DNA of 10,273 bases from the NCBI GenBank assembly GCA_900765575.1, contig CAAFRW010000288.1, positions 1 to 10,273 of the forward strand. The letters run 5' to 3'. This document shows positions 1 to 7,774 of the stretch, in pieces (positions within the stretch are counted from its first letter, which is position 1; each line of letters starts with the position of its first letter). Source of the stretch: Bacteroidaceae bacterium (GTDB taxonomy: Bacteria > Bacteroidota > Bacteroidia > Bacteroidales > Bacteroidaceae). Under the pieces are notes generated by a model. That model searched no databases. It saw only the letters and a list, made by a program, of their open reading frames with translations, and was not told where the DNA came from. The position numbers and the translations under genes are program-made.

Positions 1-444
1 ACAGCCCATGTAGAAAAGCGTCCGGTAGTGTTCAGTGGAGAACTTCATAACGGCAACTGGTATGCTGTAGGCGGACAAAGCTTTCTGGCACAGTTATTCC
101 GAGATGCCGGCGCCGATTATTTTCTGAAAGATAACCCTAGTTCAGGAGGTGTTACACTCGACTTCGAAAAGGTATACAGCCAGGCGGACGACGCCGACTT
201 CTGGCGTCTGCTAAACAGCTACGACGGCACCTATTCGTATGATGTGGTAAAGCAAAGCGACGAACGATACACCGACTTCAAAGCATACAAGGAAAAGAAG
301 ATTATTTATTGTAACCTGCGCGAAAAGCCTTATTACGAAAACATGCCGACCGAACCGGAAGTGCTTCTTGAGGATTTCGTTAAAGCCTTTCATCCCGAAC
401 TAATTCCGGATTACCAACCCAAATATTACGAACTTTTAAAGTAA
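1..444 (+). CDS. btuF: Periplasmic corrinoid/iron-type ABC importer binding protein, C-terminal part (BtuF-like)
   Basis: The reading frame is open from base 1 (first codons read TAHVEKRPVV) to a TAA at 442-444, so 147 residues of a longer protein are visible and the start lies outside the window. The family captures a metal-chelate ligand in the periplasm and delivers it to a BtuCD/FecCD permease. The fragment fits the C-terminal lobe of this class: a strand and loop near KRPVVFSGE, the W-[YA]-V-GG-x-SFLAQLF helix followed by a DAGADY-like segment, a later strand IIYCNL, and a terminal helix (EVLLEDFVKAFHPEL) that is usual at the end of these proteins. It ends four bases before the permease gene, so it is in the same operon. 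Ligand identity is inferred only from the cobalamin context. A siderophore or heme binder of the same fold is the alternative. The signal peptide and N-lobe cannot be assessed. Confidence 0.82.
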   Translation, partial: TAHVEKRPVVFSGELHNGNWYAVGGQSFLAQLFRDAGADYFLKDNPSSGGVTLDFEKVYSQADDADFWRLLNSYDGTYSYDVVKQSDERYTDFKAYKEKKIIYCNLREKPYYENMPTEPEVLLEDFVKAFHPELIPDYQPKYYELLK

Positions 445-448
445 CAGG

Positions 449-1483
449 ATGAAACGGAACAGCACACTCATGCTATGTATCATAGCCTCTATCTTTGTTT
501 TCTTTTTGCTTAACCTGGCGTTAGGTTCCGTCTCCATACCATTGAAATCGGTATGGAATGTATTATGGGGCATTGGAGACGAACCGCTTGTCCACCAAAA
601 CATTATATGGAAATCACGTGTACCGCAAGCCCTCACAGCTTTAGTGGCCGGAGCCGGACTTTCTATTAGCGGATTACAAATGCAGACTGTATTCCGAAAT
701 CCCTTGGCCGGCCCGTCCGTCTTAGGAATTAGTTCCGGTGCCAGTATGGGAGTTGCCTTTGTGGTACTGCTTTCCGGAGCAATAGGAGGGGTAGCCCTCA
801 GCCGTTTAGGTATCTTTGGTGAAATAGCCCTGACCATTGCGGCCATCATTGGTTCGCTTTCCATTATGGCTGTTATCGTGTACGTATCGCAAAAAGTAAA
901 AGGAAACGTCACGTTACTTATCATCGGTGTAATGATTGGTTATGTGGCAAGCGCCGTCATCGGAGTACTTAAATTCTTCAGTGTGGAAGAAGATATCCGC
1001 GCTTACGTTATTTGGGGCTTGGGTAGTTTCTCCCGTGTTTCAGGCGACCAGATGATACTGTTTATCTGTATCATGGCCGTATTGATTCCCCTTTCTTTCT
1101 TGTTAATCAAAACCCTGAATCTTCTTCTTTTAGGAGATGGATATGCCCGCAACCTAGGTTTGAATATCAAGCGTGCCCGTTTTTGGGTCATCACCTGTTC
1201 CGGTGTTTTGGTAGCCATTGTCACCGCCTATTGCGGTCCCATTATTTTCCTCGGATTGGCTGTCCCTCATCTATGCAGAGGCATATTCCATACCTCCGAC
1301 CATCGGATATTGATGCCGGCCTCGTTGTTTGTAGGAGCCTCCATTGCCCTGATATGTAACCTGATAGCCCGAATGCCCGGCTTCGAAGGAGCTTTACCGG
1401 TGAATTCCGTTACAGCTTTAGTCGGAGCACCTGTAGTGGTTTCCGTATTGTTTAACAAGCGCAAAAACGAATTCAGCGAATAA
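449..1483 (+). CDS. btuC: ABC importer permease, FecCD/BtuC family
   Basis: This 344-residue inner-membrane permease matches the family's usual length of about 330. The sequence is a succession of hydrophobic segments consistent with about ten membrane helices, beginning at residues 8-27. Family signatures are plain: NPLAGPSVLGISSGASMG near residue 90, GPIIFLGLAVPHLCR in the last third (the loop that couples to the ATPase), and the near-C-terminal LPVNSVTALVGAPVVV. As a homodimer with the ATPase encoded next, it would carry a corrinoid, or possibly a ferric chelate, from the periplasm to the cytoplasm. The start ATG lies four bases after the binding-protein stop. The stop TAA shares its last base with the next ATG (TAATG), suggesting translational coupling. 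The family call is secure. Corrinoid specificity is inferred from the neighbouring cobalamin genes. Confidence 0.9.
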   Translation: MKRNSTLMLCIIASIFVFFLLNLALGSVSIPLKSVWNVLWGIGDEPLVHQNIIWKSRVPQALTALVAGAGLSISGLQMQTVFRNPLAGPSVLGISSGASMGVAFVVLLSGAIGGVALSRLGIFGEIALTIAAIIGSLSIMAVIVYVSQKVKGNVTLLIIGVMIGYVASAVIGVLKFFSVEEDIRAYVIWGLGSFSRVSGDQMILFICIMAVLIPLSFLLIKTLNLLLLGDGYARNLGLNIKRARFWVITCSGVLVAIVTAYCGPIIFLGLAVPHLCRGIFHTSDHRILMPASLFVGASIALICNLIARMPGFEGALPVNSVTALVGAPVVVSVLFNKRKNEFSE

Positions 1484-2550
1484 TGAAACCCGAAACAATT
1501 CATATAAGTAACCTGACCACTGGATATGCCGGAAAGAAACAGCCTAAAATTGTAGCCTCACATATCCAGGCCACCATTCATAGCGGTGAACTGACTTGTC
1601 TTCTCGGAGCGAACGGAGTAGGGAAATCAACCTTATTACGCACCTTATCTGCATTCCAGCCGCCTTTGGGAGGAAAGATTGAAATCCTGGGCAAACAGTT
1701 ATCCGATTATACGGATGCCGAGATGGCTAAGATTATCGGAGTGGTATTAACCGAGAAATGCGACATCCGCAACATGAGCGTAGAAGAACTGGTAGCGATG
1801 GGACGCAGTCCTTATACCGGCTTTTGGGGAAAACTGAGCCGACAGGACAAAGAGATTGTCAAGCACTCCATCGCGTTAGTCAAAATCGAAGAACTATCCC
1901 AACGGATGGTTCAAACTTTAAGCGACGGAGAGCGGCAGAAGGTAATGATTGCCAAAGCATTGGCTCAAGAGACTCCTATTATCTTTTTAGACGAGCCCAC
2001 TGCTTTTCTCGATTTCCCCAGTAAAGTAGAAATCATGCAATTGCTTCATCGCCTCTCCAGAGAAACCGGAAAAACTATTTTCATGTCGACCCACGATTTG
2101 GAATTAGCCTTGCAAATTGCCGATAAGATATGGTTGATGGATAAGAGCAACGGCCTAACCATCGGAACTCCTGAGGATTTATCATTAAATGGAAACTTAA
2201 GTAACTTCTTTGCCCGTAAAGGCATTTTCTTTGACATGGAATCCGGACTCTTCCGAATTGATAACGAGTACACCTTCCAAATACGCCTGTCCGGTTGCGG
2301 GCACAAGTATGCCATGATTCGTAAAGCACTGCAACGTAACGGCATCCGGGCAAGTCGCCATGTGGAATCCGATTTCAGTATTGAAACCAACATTAAAACA
2401 AATGATTTCATTCTCCATCTATCTCCGGGAGAGACGGTTACCGTACATAGCATAGAGGAATTGTTAGAAGAAGTAGAGAAACGAAAATCAAACTTTCCGG
2501 CATACTCTGCCATGAATTTGCAGCCTAACAAAAAAGAAGAACTCTCTTAA
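1483..2550 (+). CDS. btuD: ABC importer ATP-binding protein (BtuD/FecE type) with a C-terminal extension
   Basis: This 355-residue cytoplasmic ATPase would power the permease encoded just upstream. All core motifs are intact: Walker A GANGVGKST at residues 42-50, ABC signature LSDGE at 146-150, Walker B IIFLDEPT at 166-173 and the switch histidine in STHDLE at residue 204. BtuD/FecE proteins are usually about 250-260 residues. Here about 95 further residues follow from about 262. This tail alternates predicted strands and helices (FQIRLSG, then a helix KYAMIRKAL, FSIETN, FILHLS, then a helix SIEELLEEVEKR), with a Cys-Gly-His at 272-274, and looks like a small folded domain rather than a loose tail. 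Its function is unknown; regulation by ligand, as in other importer ATPases with C-terminal domains, is only a guess. It is the last gene of the + operon and overlaps the permease by one base. Confidence 0.9.
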   Translation: MKPETIHISNLTTGYAGKKQPKIVASHIQATIHSGELTCLLGANGVGKSTLLRTLSAFQPPLGGKIEILGKQLSDYTDAEMAKIIGVVLTEKCDIRNMSVEELVAMGRSPYTGFWGKLSRQDKEIVKHSIALVKIEELSQRMVQTLSDGERQKVMIAKALAQETPIIFLDEPTAFLDFPSKVEIMQLLHRLSRETGKTIFMSTHDLELALQIADKIWLMDKSNGLTIGTPEDLSLNGNLSNFFARKGIFFDMESGLFRIDNEYTFQIRLSGCGHKYAMIRKALQRNGIRASRHVESDFSIETNIKTNDFILHLSPGETVTVHSIEELLEEVEKRKSNFPAYSAMNLQPNKKEELS

Positions 2551-2562
2551 ATTATCACCGTA

Positions 2563-2651
2563 TTGTCCCGTAGGCTTGGCTAATGTTGTCCGGTAGGCCT
2601 GGCTAATACCCCATTCGTAGGCGTACGAGACAACATTAGCCAAGCCTACGG
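2563..2651. repeat. Nested palindrome plus direct repeat between convergent operons
   Basis: Two 23-base arms, 2568-2590 (begins CCGTAGGCTTGGCTAATG) and 2629-2651, are perfect reverse complements. A second copy of the left-arm sequence, in direct orientation with two mismatches over 22 bases, lies at 2586-2607 against 2563-2584 (period 23). The right arm could therefore pair with either copy, giving two mutually exclusive hairpins. A small hairpin TCGTA-GGCG-TACGA sits at 2615-2628. The element lies 12 bases past the end of btuD and is also downstream of the opposing cobalamin operon, so it may end transcription or protect 3' ends of both mRNAs. Neither side has the adjacent U-run of a classic intrinsic terminator. 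A dispersed palindromic repeat is the other reading. Confidence 0.75.
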
Positions 2652-2885
2652 AATGAAGAAGCGCAAACGCACCGTTTTTCCTCTCGAAAAGTATCTGTCC
2701 GTGAAGTATTTCAATTAGACAAACAAGATGTCACATCCTACCGTAAGCAGAATGATAAAGGTCGGGAATTCACTCCAAGTAATAGAGGGTAATACACCGG
2801 CTATCTGTTACCCGCCGGGAAGATTCTGTCAGGATTGTTTTTACCGAATACTGAATGGCAAGGACGCGGACAGATTCTTTTATGA
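2652..2885 (+). other. Rest of convergent intergenic gap; possible decayed coding relic
   Basis: No secure gene is visible in this stretch. One + frame (codons starting at 2652, 2655 and so on) reads as protein-like sequence, including SVREVFQLDKQDVTSYRKQ at 2694-2750 and TGYLLPAGKILSGLFLPN at 2796-2849. It has a TAA at 2790-2792 and no obvious start, ending at TGA 2883-2885. A second + frame gives an intact 55-codon ORF from ATG 2728 to TAA 2893-2895, beginning MSHPTVSRMI, which would overlap the opposing cbiJ-cbiD gene by 16 bases. At most one can be right. I recognise neither, and neither has a clear ribosome binding site. A decayed gene is the more natural reading of the first frame, but chance is not excluded. 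Confidence 0.2.
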
Positions 2886-4676
2886 AATCCGATAAGGAAT
2901 ATGCCCTTCTTCATCAATCAGTAAAATAGAAAGATGTCCGGAGGGAAGAAGGGGAGCCGTATGTTCCCAACATTTACGGAGAAGGAGAGGGAAGAAACGT
3001 TTCTGTTCCTCCTCCGGCAAAGTGACCCATAGCTCACGGGCTAAAGTAATGCCTTCAATTACCGCTGAGGTACTTTCTCCACATCCGGCTTCGGACGCTA
3101 ATTCTTTAAGGAAGGCCTTATTCATCACTGTTTTCTTACTGTGTGTATCTAAAAAACCTTCGGCCAATTTAACCGCCTTGCCCAACATAATCCCCATTGT
3201 TACTTCGTTAACATGCAATTCGCCGGCTACCCGCAAGGTTTCACCTATGAAATTACCGTAATGGACAAAAGCCTGAGGCAGCAAATCCGGATATTCCTTC
3301 TTGACAAAACGCTCACTCTTAGCACCCGAATTGATGACCAAACGGGGAGAGCCTACGGCTAAACAGACTTCTACCTCCCGACGGATAGCTTCCACAAAAG
3401 CTTCCGAAGAAAATGGGCGGACAATTCCCGAAGTACCGATAATAGAAATGCCCTCCACGATAACAAGCTTCGGATTAAAAGTACGCAACGCCAACTCTCT
3501 TCCTTTCGGGACAAAGATTTCCACATCTAACCCTCCCTGGTATAAAGCCGACAATTCATGCCGAATCATTTGTCTCGGTGTTTTATTGATGGCCGGCTCA
3601 CCTATGGGCAACCCGATTCCAGGAAGAGTTACTTTTCCCACGCCTTCTCCCTGCAAAAAACGTATCTCTCCCAAATCGTTGAAAGAAACGGTCGCACCTA
3701 TTTCACAACCATGTGTCACGTCCGGGTCATCCCCGGCATCTTTTATCACTACCGCCGTAGCTTTATCCCTTTGCAACGTAACTTTCGATACGGGCAACGT
3801 TACCACTTCGCCATTCGGCAGTTGAATGGGACACTCCTTATATTCATCTCCACTCAGTAATGCCCATAAAGCCGATTTTGCCGCCGCCGTAGCACACGAA
3901 CCGGTGGTAAAACCGCTACGCAAAGAGTAGAAACCGGGAAGCAAAGACTCTATGGCTTTACGAAACCCATGCTCACCTGTTACCGTCAAAGTGTAAGGAG
4001 GCAAAGCCGGACGTTTCACCGCATAAACAGATATACCCAACTTCCGGGCCGCATCCAGTTTTTCGGCAAAGCCACCACTTTCGCCACTTTCTTTGGTTAA
4101 AATAGCTTGTGGAGCATACCTTTCAAATATCTCCCGTTCATCCTCTCCCTGACGATAAAAAAGCAAACGCTCAGAAGGAAAACCACTCTGTTCAGCCAAC
4201 CGGACAGACTCCTCCCGGTTCAACACGCGCACCCAAGAAGTGTGATGCAGCCAATACCGTTTCAATTTGGCAATAGTCTGCACCCCGGTCAGAATAAGCA
4301 ACTTCTTTACACCGTCCGCCTCCATGCGGCACATTGCCTCCTCGTAATCCTCGCACCATACAACGTCTTCCGCACGGGGAGGGTAGATTCGTTCGAAACG
4401 TATTACGGGAAGTGAAAGTTTCCGAGCTACCTCCTGAATCGTACGATGCAGATTCACGGCAAACGGATGGGCGGCATCTACCATCAAACGGATGGCATGC
4501 TCCCGACAAAAGCATTCCATACTGTTTGCATCCAATCCACCGGAAAGACGTATTCCATTTTTACATGAAACCTCCTGTTCCGCCCCTCTGGTAGAATAGA
4601 AATAGGGCTTTCCTGCTTCATCCGCCACTTTAACGGATATGCGCCCTTCGGTAGTACCTCCCAAAATCAGTATCAT
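2880..4676 (-). CDS. cbiJ-cbiD: Fused cobalt-precorrin-6A reductase / cobalt-precorrin-5B C1-methyltransferase
   Basis: This 598-residue cytoplasmic protein has two corrin-pathway domains. Residues 1 to about 245 are CbiJ/CobK: nucleotide-binding start LILGGTTEGR (3-12), DAAHPFA (67-73) and TKESGESGG (194-202) match the reductase that acts on (cobalt-)precorrin-6A. Residues about 252-598 are CbiD: RSGFTTGSCATAAAKSA at its start is diagnostic, with NSGAKSERF and YGNFIGETL later. CbiD adds the C1 methyl group to cobalt-precorrin-5B, and its product 6A is the substrate of the CbiJ half, so the fusion joins consecutive steps although the second enzyme comes first in the chain. CbiD is specific to the cobalt-early (anaerobic) route. 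The start ATG overlaps the upstream stop (ATGA), so it is the last visible gene of the operon. Both halves are near full length. Confidence 0.92.
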   Translation of the reverse strand: MILILGGTTEGRISVKVADEAGKPYFYSTRGAEQEVSCKNGIRLSGGLDANSMECFCREHAIRLMVDAAHPFAVNLHRTIQEVARKLSLPVIRFERIYPPRAEDVVWCEDYEEAMCRMEADGVKKLLILTGVQTIAKLKRYWLHHTSWVRVLNREESVRLAEQSGFPSERLLFYRQGEDEREIFERYAPQAILTKESGESGGFAEKLDAARKLGISVYAVKRPALPPYTLTVTGEHGFRKAIESLLPGFYSLRSGFTTGSCATAAAKSALWALLSGDEYKECPIQLPNGEVVTLPVSKVTLQRDKATAVVIKDAGDDPDVTHGCEIGATVSFNDLGEIRFLQGEGVGKVTLPGIGLPIGEPAINKTPRQMIRHELSALYQGGLDVEIFVPKGRELALRTFNPKLVIVEGISIIGTSGIVRPFSSEAFVEAIRREVEVCLAVGSPRLVINSGAKSERFVKKEYPDLLPQAFVHYGNFIGETLRVAGELHVNEVTMGIMLGKAVKLAEGFLDTHSKKTVMNKAFLKELASEAGCGESTSAVIEGITLARELWVTLPEEEQKRFFPLLLRKCWEHTAPLLPSGHLSILLIDEEGHIPYRIS

Positions 4677-6490
4677 TTCCGAAACAGATGTTTGAATTCG
4701 TGAGAATATAAACGGGATAAGCCTTGACGGTTGTCGATGGCTTCCCCTACCACAATCATGGTGGTCAGGGTCAATCCGTTTTCCTTTACTATACGTGCCA
4801 AATCTTTCAGCTCTCCGCGATAAATGCGTTCATCTTTCCAAGTTAATTTATAGCAAGCCGCCACAGGTGTTTCCGGAGGATAACATTGAAGCAACTCTTC
4901 CTGTACCTGCTCCACCACAGCCGCACTTAAAAAGATACACATCGTACTTTGCGAACGTGCCAACAAATGCAATTGTTCTTTTTCGGGCATGGGGGTACGT
5001 CCTTCTCCGCGGGTAAGAATGATAGTCTGCACTTTTTCGGGAATGGTAAACTGTGAGCGCAAGGCCGCCGCCGCTGCTTGGAAAGAAGAGATGCCCGGCG
5101 TGATATGGTAATTCATCCGGTACTTATCAAAGAAATTCATCTGTTCCTGAATGGCTCCGTAAATACAAGGGTCGCCCGTATGCAAACGCACCACCAACAG
5201 CCCCCGGTTATAGAAATCTTTCATTAAAGCGAACTGTTCTTCCAATGTCAAGGCAGCCGAACTACGTATAAGCGCTCCCTCTTTCGCACAGAAGGTCAGT
5301 TCACGGGGAACCAGACTTCCTGCATACAGTATCAAATCGGCCTGCTCCAGAAACTGGCGTCCTCTTACCGAAATCAAATCCGGGTCACCCGGTCCGGCGC
5401 CCACTATTTCAATATGGCCCATTCGGGAAGCAACGGCATCCAATGCCACGGCAAAAGTAAACGCTTCGCCTTCTGCCAGCGTTCCTTTCTGTTTCTCTAT
5501 AAGCAGACGTCCACCACCGGCACTTTTTAGAGCCGTAGCTTCGGCCACCCCATACACTCCGGTTGTTTCATATACCTTTTCCGAAGGGTGGGGAACTTCT
5601 ATTCCCTGTAACGCTTCCGGAGCATAAATGTGCAATGAAGCCTCCGGCCACTGCTTCTGCAAAGCCTTCAGCAAAGGCTCTTCCTTTTTTAATTCGATAG
5701 AAGATATAGAGGCTACAGAAAGAGGGGAGAGTCCGCCTTTCTCCATTTCAGCCTGCATGTATTCCGGTATACCGTCCGGAGAAATATTCTTTTGGCAACC
5801 CACTCCCAAATGCAGCACCGCCGGACGGTAATACAATACCGGAATGTCCACCGGATAACTAAAAGGAGTGACGGCTATCAGCAGGGCAAATTCTTCTTGT
5901 GGAATATCCTCAAACCGGGTATAAAGACGCACATGCTCCGGTAAATTATGTTCCAGGCAGGCTGTCCCCTTATCTTTCGTTTCCAACAACAAAGCAGTGG
6001 GTTTCTTATTGACAAACAAAGCTATCAGCCGGTTCATTTCCCCTCTCGATACGGTCGTTTTCCAACCATATTGCGAAGCCAAGGTATCTAACGCCCATAA
6101 ATCGGTATTGTCGCTTTGCGTGGTAATAACGGCTTCGCCGCCAATGGCCGCCGCTATCTGCCTGCTCAATTCGTTGGCACCACCTACATGTCCCGATAAG
6201 ACAGGAATCACGAAACGTCCCGTACTATCAACCACCACCACGGCCGGGTCGGTATACTTGTCCGCGATGCAAGAAGCCATGCTCCGAACACAGATACCTA
6301 ATGCTCCGATAAAAACCAAAGCATCCCATTCCGTAAAATGTTCCCGAATAAACGGGCTGTACGAATGAATCTGCTCGCAGCCTTCTAACGGACTCTTTGT
6401 ATAGATTTTCGCTCCTTCCAGCTCTTTGGCAATGGTCTGTGCCAGAGCCTCACTGGTTTCGGAGACTAAAATAATTGCTGTCTTTTTCAT
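4673..6490 (-). CDS. cbiG-cbiF: Fused cobalt-precorrin-5A hydrolase (CbiG) / cobalt-precorrin-4 C11-methyltransferase (CbiF/CobM)
   Basis: This 605-residue protein has two domains. Residues 1 to about 350 are CbiG, with the core SDKx-like stretch DKYTDPAVVVVDSTGRFVIP, then LSGHVGGANELSRQIA and ITTQSDNTD, and the CbiG C-terminal half VLHLGVGCQKNIS with TTGVYGVAEATAL. CbiG opens the ring-A lactone of cobalt-precorrin-5A and releases acetaldehyde. Residues about 358-605 are a class III SAM methyltransferase of the CbiF/CobM type: VGAGPGDPDLISVRG, LHTGDPCIYGAIQEQ and PGISSFQAAAAAL. It methylates C11 of cobalt-precorrin-4 to give 5A, the substrate of the CbiG half, so again consecutive steps are joined. 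The gene overlaps both neighbours by four bases (ATGA at 6487-6490 and 4673-4676), which indicates translational coupling. The presence of CbiG marks the cobalt-early pathway. Annotation pipelines often name it only cobM. Confidence 0.93.
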   Translation of the reverse strand: MKKTAIILVSETSEALAQTIAKELEGAKIYTKSPLEGCEQIHSYSPFIREHFTEWDALVFIGALGICVRSMASCIADKYTDPAVVVVDSTGRFVIPVLSGHVGGANELSRQIAAAIGGEAVITTQSDNTDLWALDTLASQYGWKTTVSRGEMNRLIALFVNKKPTALLLETKDKGTACLEHNLPEHVRLYTRFEDIPQEEFALLIAVTPFSYPVDIPVLYYRPAVLHLGVGCQKNISPDGIPEYMQAEMEKGGLSPLSVASISSIELKKEEPLLKALQKQWPEASLHIYAPEALQGIEVPHPSEKVYETTGVYGVAEATALKSAGGGRLLIEKQKGTLAEGEAFTFAVALDAVASRMGHIEIVGAGPGDPDLISVRGRQFLEQADLILYAGSLVPRELTFCAKEGALIRSSAALTLEEQFALMKDFYNRGLLVVRLHTGDPCIYGAIQEQMNFFDKYRMNYHITPGISSFQAAAAALRSQFTIPEKVQTIILTRGEGRTPMPEKEQLHLLARSQSTMCIFLSAAVVEQVQEELLQCYPPETPVAACYKLTWKDERIYRGELKDLARIVKENGLTLTTMIVVGEAIDNRQGLSRLYSHEFKHLFRK

Positions 6491-7671
6491 TTTGCTTTCA
6501 TTATTTCTATCGCATTGAAGGCATCCACTTGAATTCGGATGTTCTCTGCTACTTCTTTTCCAATTCTTTGTACTCCCTCTCTGAAAAGCCGTTCACTTTC
6601 TTCACTTACGGAGTTGAACACAATCACTCCACCGGGAAGCAGCAAAGGCTGAATCTTCTCAAGCATTTCTATCAACCGTCCACCATGACCGCCTATAAAT
6701 ACAGCATCCGGACGGGGCAGGGAAGTGATATCCGTTTCCATAAAATCGCCTATCACGGTAGTAATGCCCGGAGTTCCGAACCGGCGACTATTTTGTTCCA
6801 TCAATGCTTCTCCTTCGGCACGTTGCTCAAAAGCTGTAATTTGTAAATGGGGAAACTGCAATTTAGCTTCTATGGAAACCGAACCCGTACAAAAACCAAT
6901 GTCCCAAAAGGAGGTGTGTTCGCGTAACTCAAGCATGCTTAAAGTAACCAGTCTCACAGGCCTTTTTGTTATCATCCGGGCACGGCCATTCAATAAACAA
7001 AAAGCTCCGTCGGGGATGCCGAACAGTCGGGGACGAGTAACCGTACGTTTCAGAATCAGATTATTAGGGAAGCGAAACGTTAACTTTTCGGCTTCTTGCA
7101 GAGAATAAGTCCGTACACATTCCTGTTCCTCATTTCCCAATAACTCGCCTACAGCCATCCGGTAATTATCATAACCATAATCCAGCATACGTTTTGCCAC
7201 TGCGGCAGGAGTCTTTTCGCGGTCGGTTAAAACGCCTATCAAAGCTTCCCCTTCTATTAAAGCCTTGTCCAAACCGTTCCAGTTCCGCCCGGTAAGAGAG
7301 ACGATACGCATATCCTGATAAGGAAGCACTAACCGGTGGGCCAGCATTTGCAATGAGTTAAAAGAAGGATAAAGTTTCAATACCGCTTCCGGCAGAACTC
7401 GTTGTATGGTGTTGGCAAAACCAAAGAATAAAGGGTCTCCGGAAGCAAACACCACCATTTCCATATGCGCCTGATATTGCTCAAACACCTTCTCTAAGGG
7501 AACGGTTATATCAATCCATTCCGCATCGGCCGGCAAGTAAGAAGCTACAATTTCATGGTGCCGCTTTCCACCGGAAAATACTTTTCCCCGTTTTATCACC
7601 TCCTCCACTTCCGGAGGGAAATACATCTGGTGACTATCACTGATTCCTATAATATAAAAAGTCTTCTGCAC
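6487..7671 (-). CDS. cbiE-cbiT: Fused precorrin-6Y/7 C5,15-methyltransferase, decarboxylating (CbiE-CbiT, CobL)
   Basis: This 394-residue protein matches the usual CobL length of about 400. Residues 1 to about 205 are CbiE, a SAM methyltransferase acting at C5: IIGISDSHQMYFPPEV at the start, SGGKRHHE and FASGDPLFFGFANTI. Residues about 215-394 are CbiT, which methylates C15 and decarboxylates the C12 acetate: GIPDGAF from G218, then TKRPVR, the SAM-binding loop DIGFCTGSVSIEA from D257, and VFIGGHGGRLIEML. The start codon is GTG at 7671-7669. No in-frame ATG lies upstream because that stretch is the palindromic repeat, and GTG places the CbiE glycine-rich strand at its usual distance from the N terminus. 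No strong ribosome binding site is seen. The stop overlaps the cbiG-cbiF start by four bases. The gene follows a 97-base hairpin-forming repeat, so its expression relative to cbiH-cbiC may differ. Confidence 0.92.
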   Translation of the reverse strand: MQKTFYIIGISDSHQMYFPPEVEEVIKRGKVFSGGKRHHEIVASYLPADAEWIDITVPLEKVFEQYQAHMEMVVFASGDPLFFGFANTIQRVLPEAVLKLYPSFNSLQMLAHRLVLPYQDMRIVSLTGRNWNGLDKALIEGEALIGVLTDREKTPAAVAKRMLDYGYDNYRMAVGELLGNEEQECVRTYSLQEAEKLTFRFPNNLILKRTVTRPRLFGIPDGAFCLLNGRARMITKRPVRLVTLSMLELREHTSFWDIGFCTGSVSIEAKLQFPHLQITAFEQRAEGEALMEQNSRRFGTPGITTVIGDFMETDITSLPRPDAVFIGGHGGRLIEMLEKIQPLLLPGGVIVFNSVSEESERLFREGVQRIGKEVAENIRIQVDAFNAIEIMKAK

Positions 7672-7677
7672 AGATTT

Positions 7678-7774
7678 ATTAAGTTGAGAGTGGAGAGTGG
7701 AGAGTTGAGAGTGTTTTAAAAAGAGCCATCCGGATGGTAACTCTCCACTCTCAATTCTCCACTCTCCACTTAAT
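7678..7774. repeat. 97-base palindrome built from 7-base units
   Basis: The left arm carries four consecutive 7-base units at 7684-7711 (TTGAGAG, TGGAGAG, TGGAGAG, TTGAGAG), preceded by ATTAAGT at 7678-7684. The right arm at 7739-7774 is the imperfect reverse complement: 28 of 33 positions match over 7681-7713 against 7739-7771, and it ends ACTTAAT. The loop contains the 12-base perfect palindrome CCATCCGGATGG at 7726-7737. The element fills nearly all of the gap between cbiH-cbiC and cbiE-cbiT and touches the stop codon of the former. It carries no coding sequence, and no flanking target duplication is evident. It could be an mRNA-processing or attenuation structure inside the operon, or a dispersed repeat that landed there. 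Confidence 0.85.
7718..7744 (-). terminator. Possible intra-operon terminator or attenuator hairpin
   Basis: Read on the - strand, AGAG, a three-base bulge (TTA), CCATCCGGATGG and CTCT form a short GC-containing stem, followed directly by five Us (A-run at 7718-7722). It sits inside the loop of the larger palindrome, and formation of the long stem would still allow it. It lies between cbiH-cbiC and cbiE-cbiT. The tight loop and the short U-run keep this tentative. It may give partial rather than full termination. Confidence 0.35.

Noticed and set aside
436..924. 162-codon - strand ORF opposite the permease gene
   Set aside because: It overlaps the strongly supported FecCD permease. The composition (many Pro, Thr, Met) is typical of the complement of a membrane protein gene.
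2568..2651. Palindrome as a standard bidirectional rho-independent terminator
   Set aside because: No U-run follows the stem on either strand, so it is reported as a repeat element with a possible transcript-end role.
3301..3825. 174-codon + strand ORF inside cbiJ-cbiD
   Set aside because: It lies wholly opposite a gene with clear CobK/CbiD motifs, its translation has no recognisable domain, and it reads as an antisense shadow.
7678..7774. Inverted repeat as ends of an insertion sequence or MITE
   Set aside because: There is no transposase, no clear target-site duplication, and the arms are low-complexity heptamer repeats rather than typical terminal inverted repeats. Kept as a repeat only.
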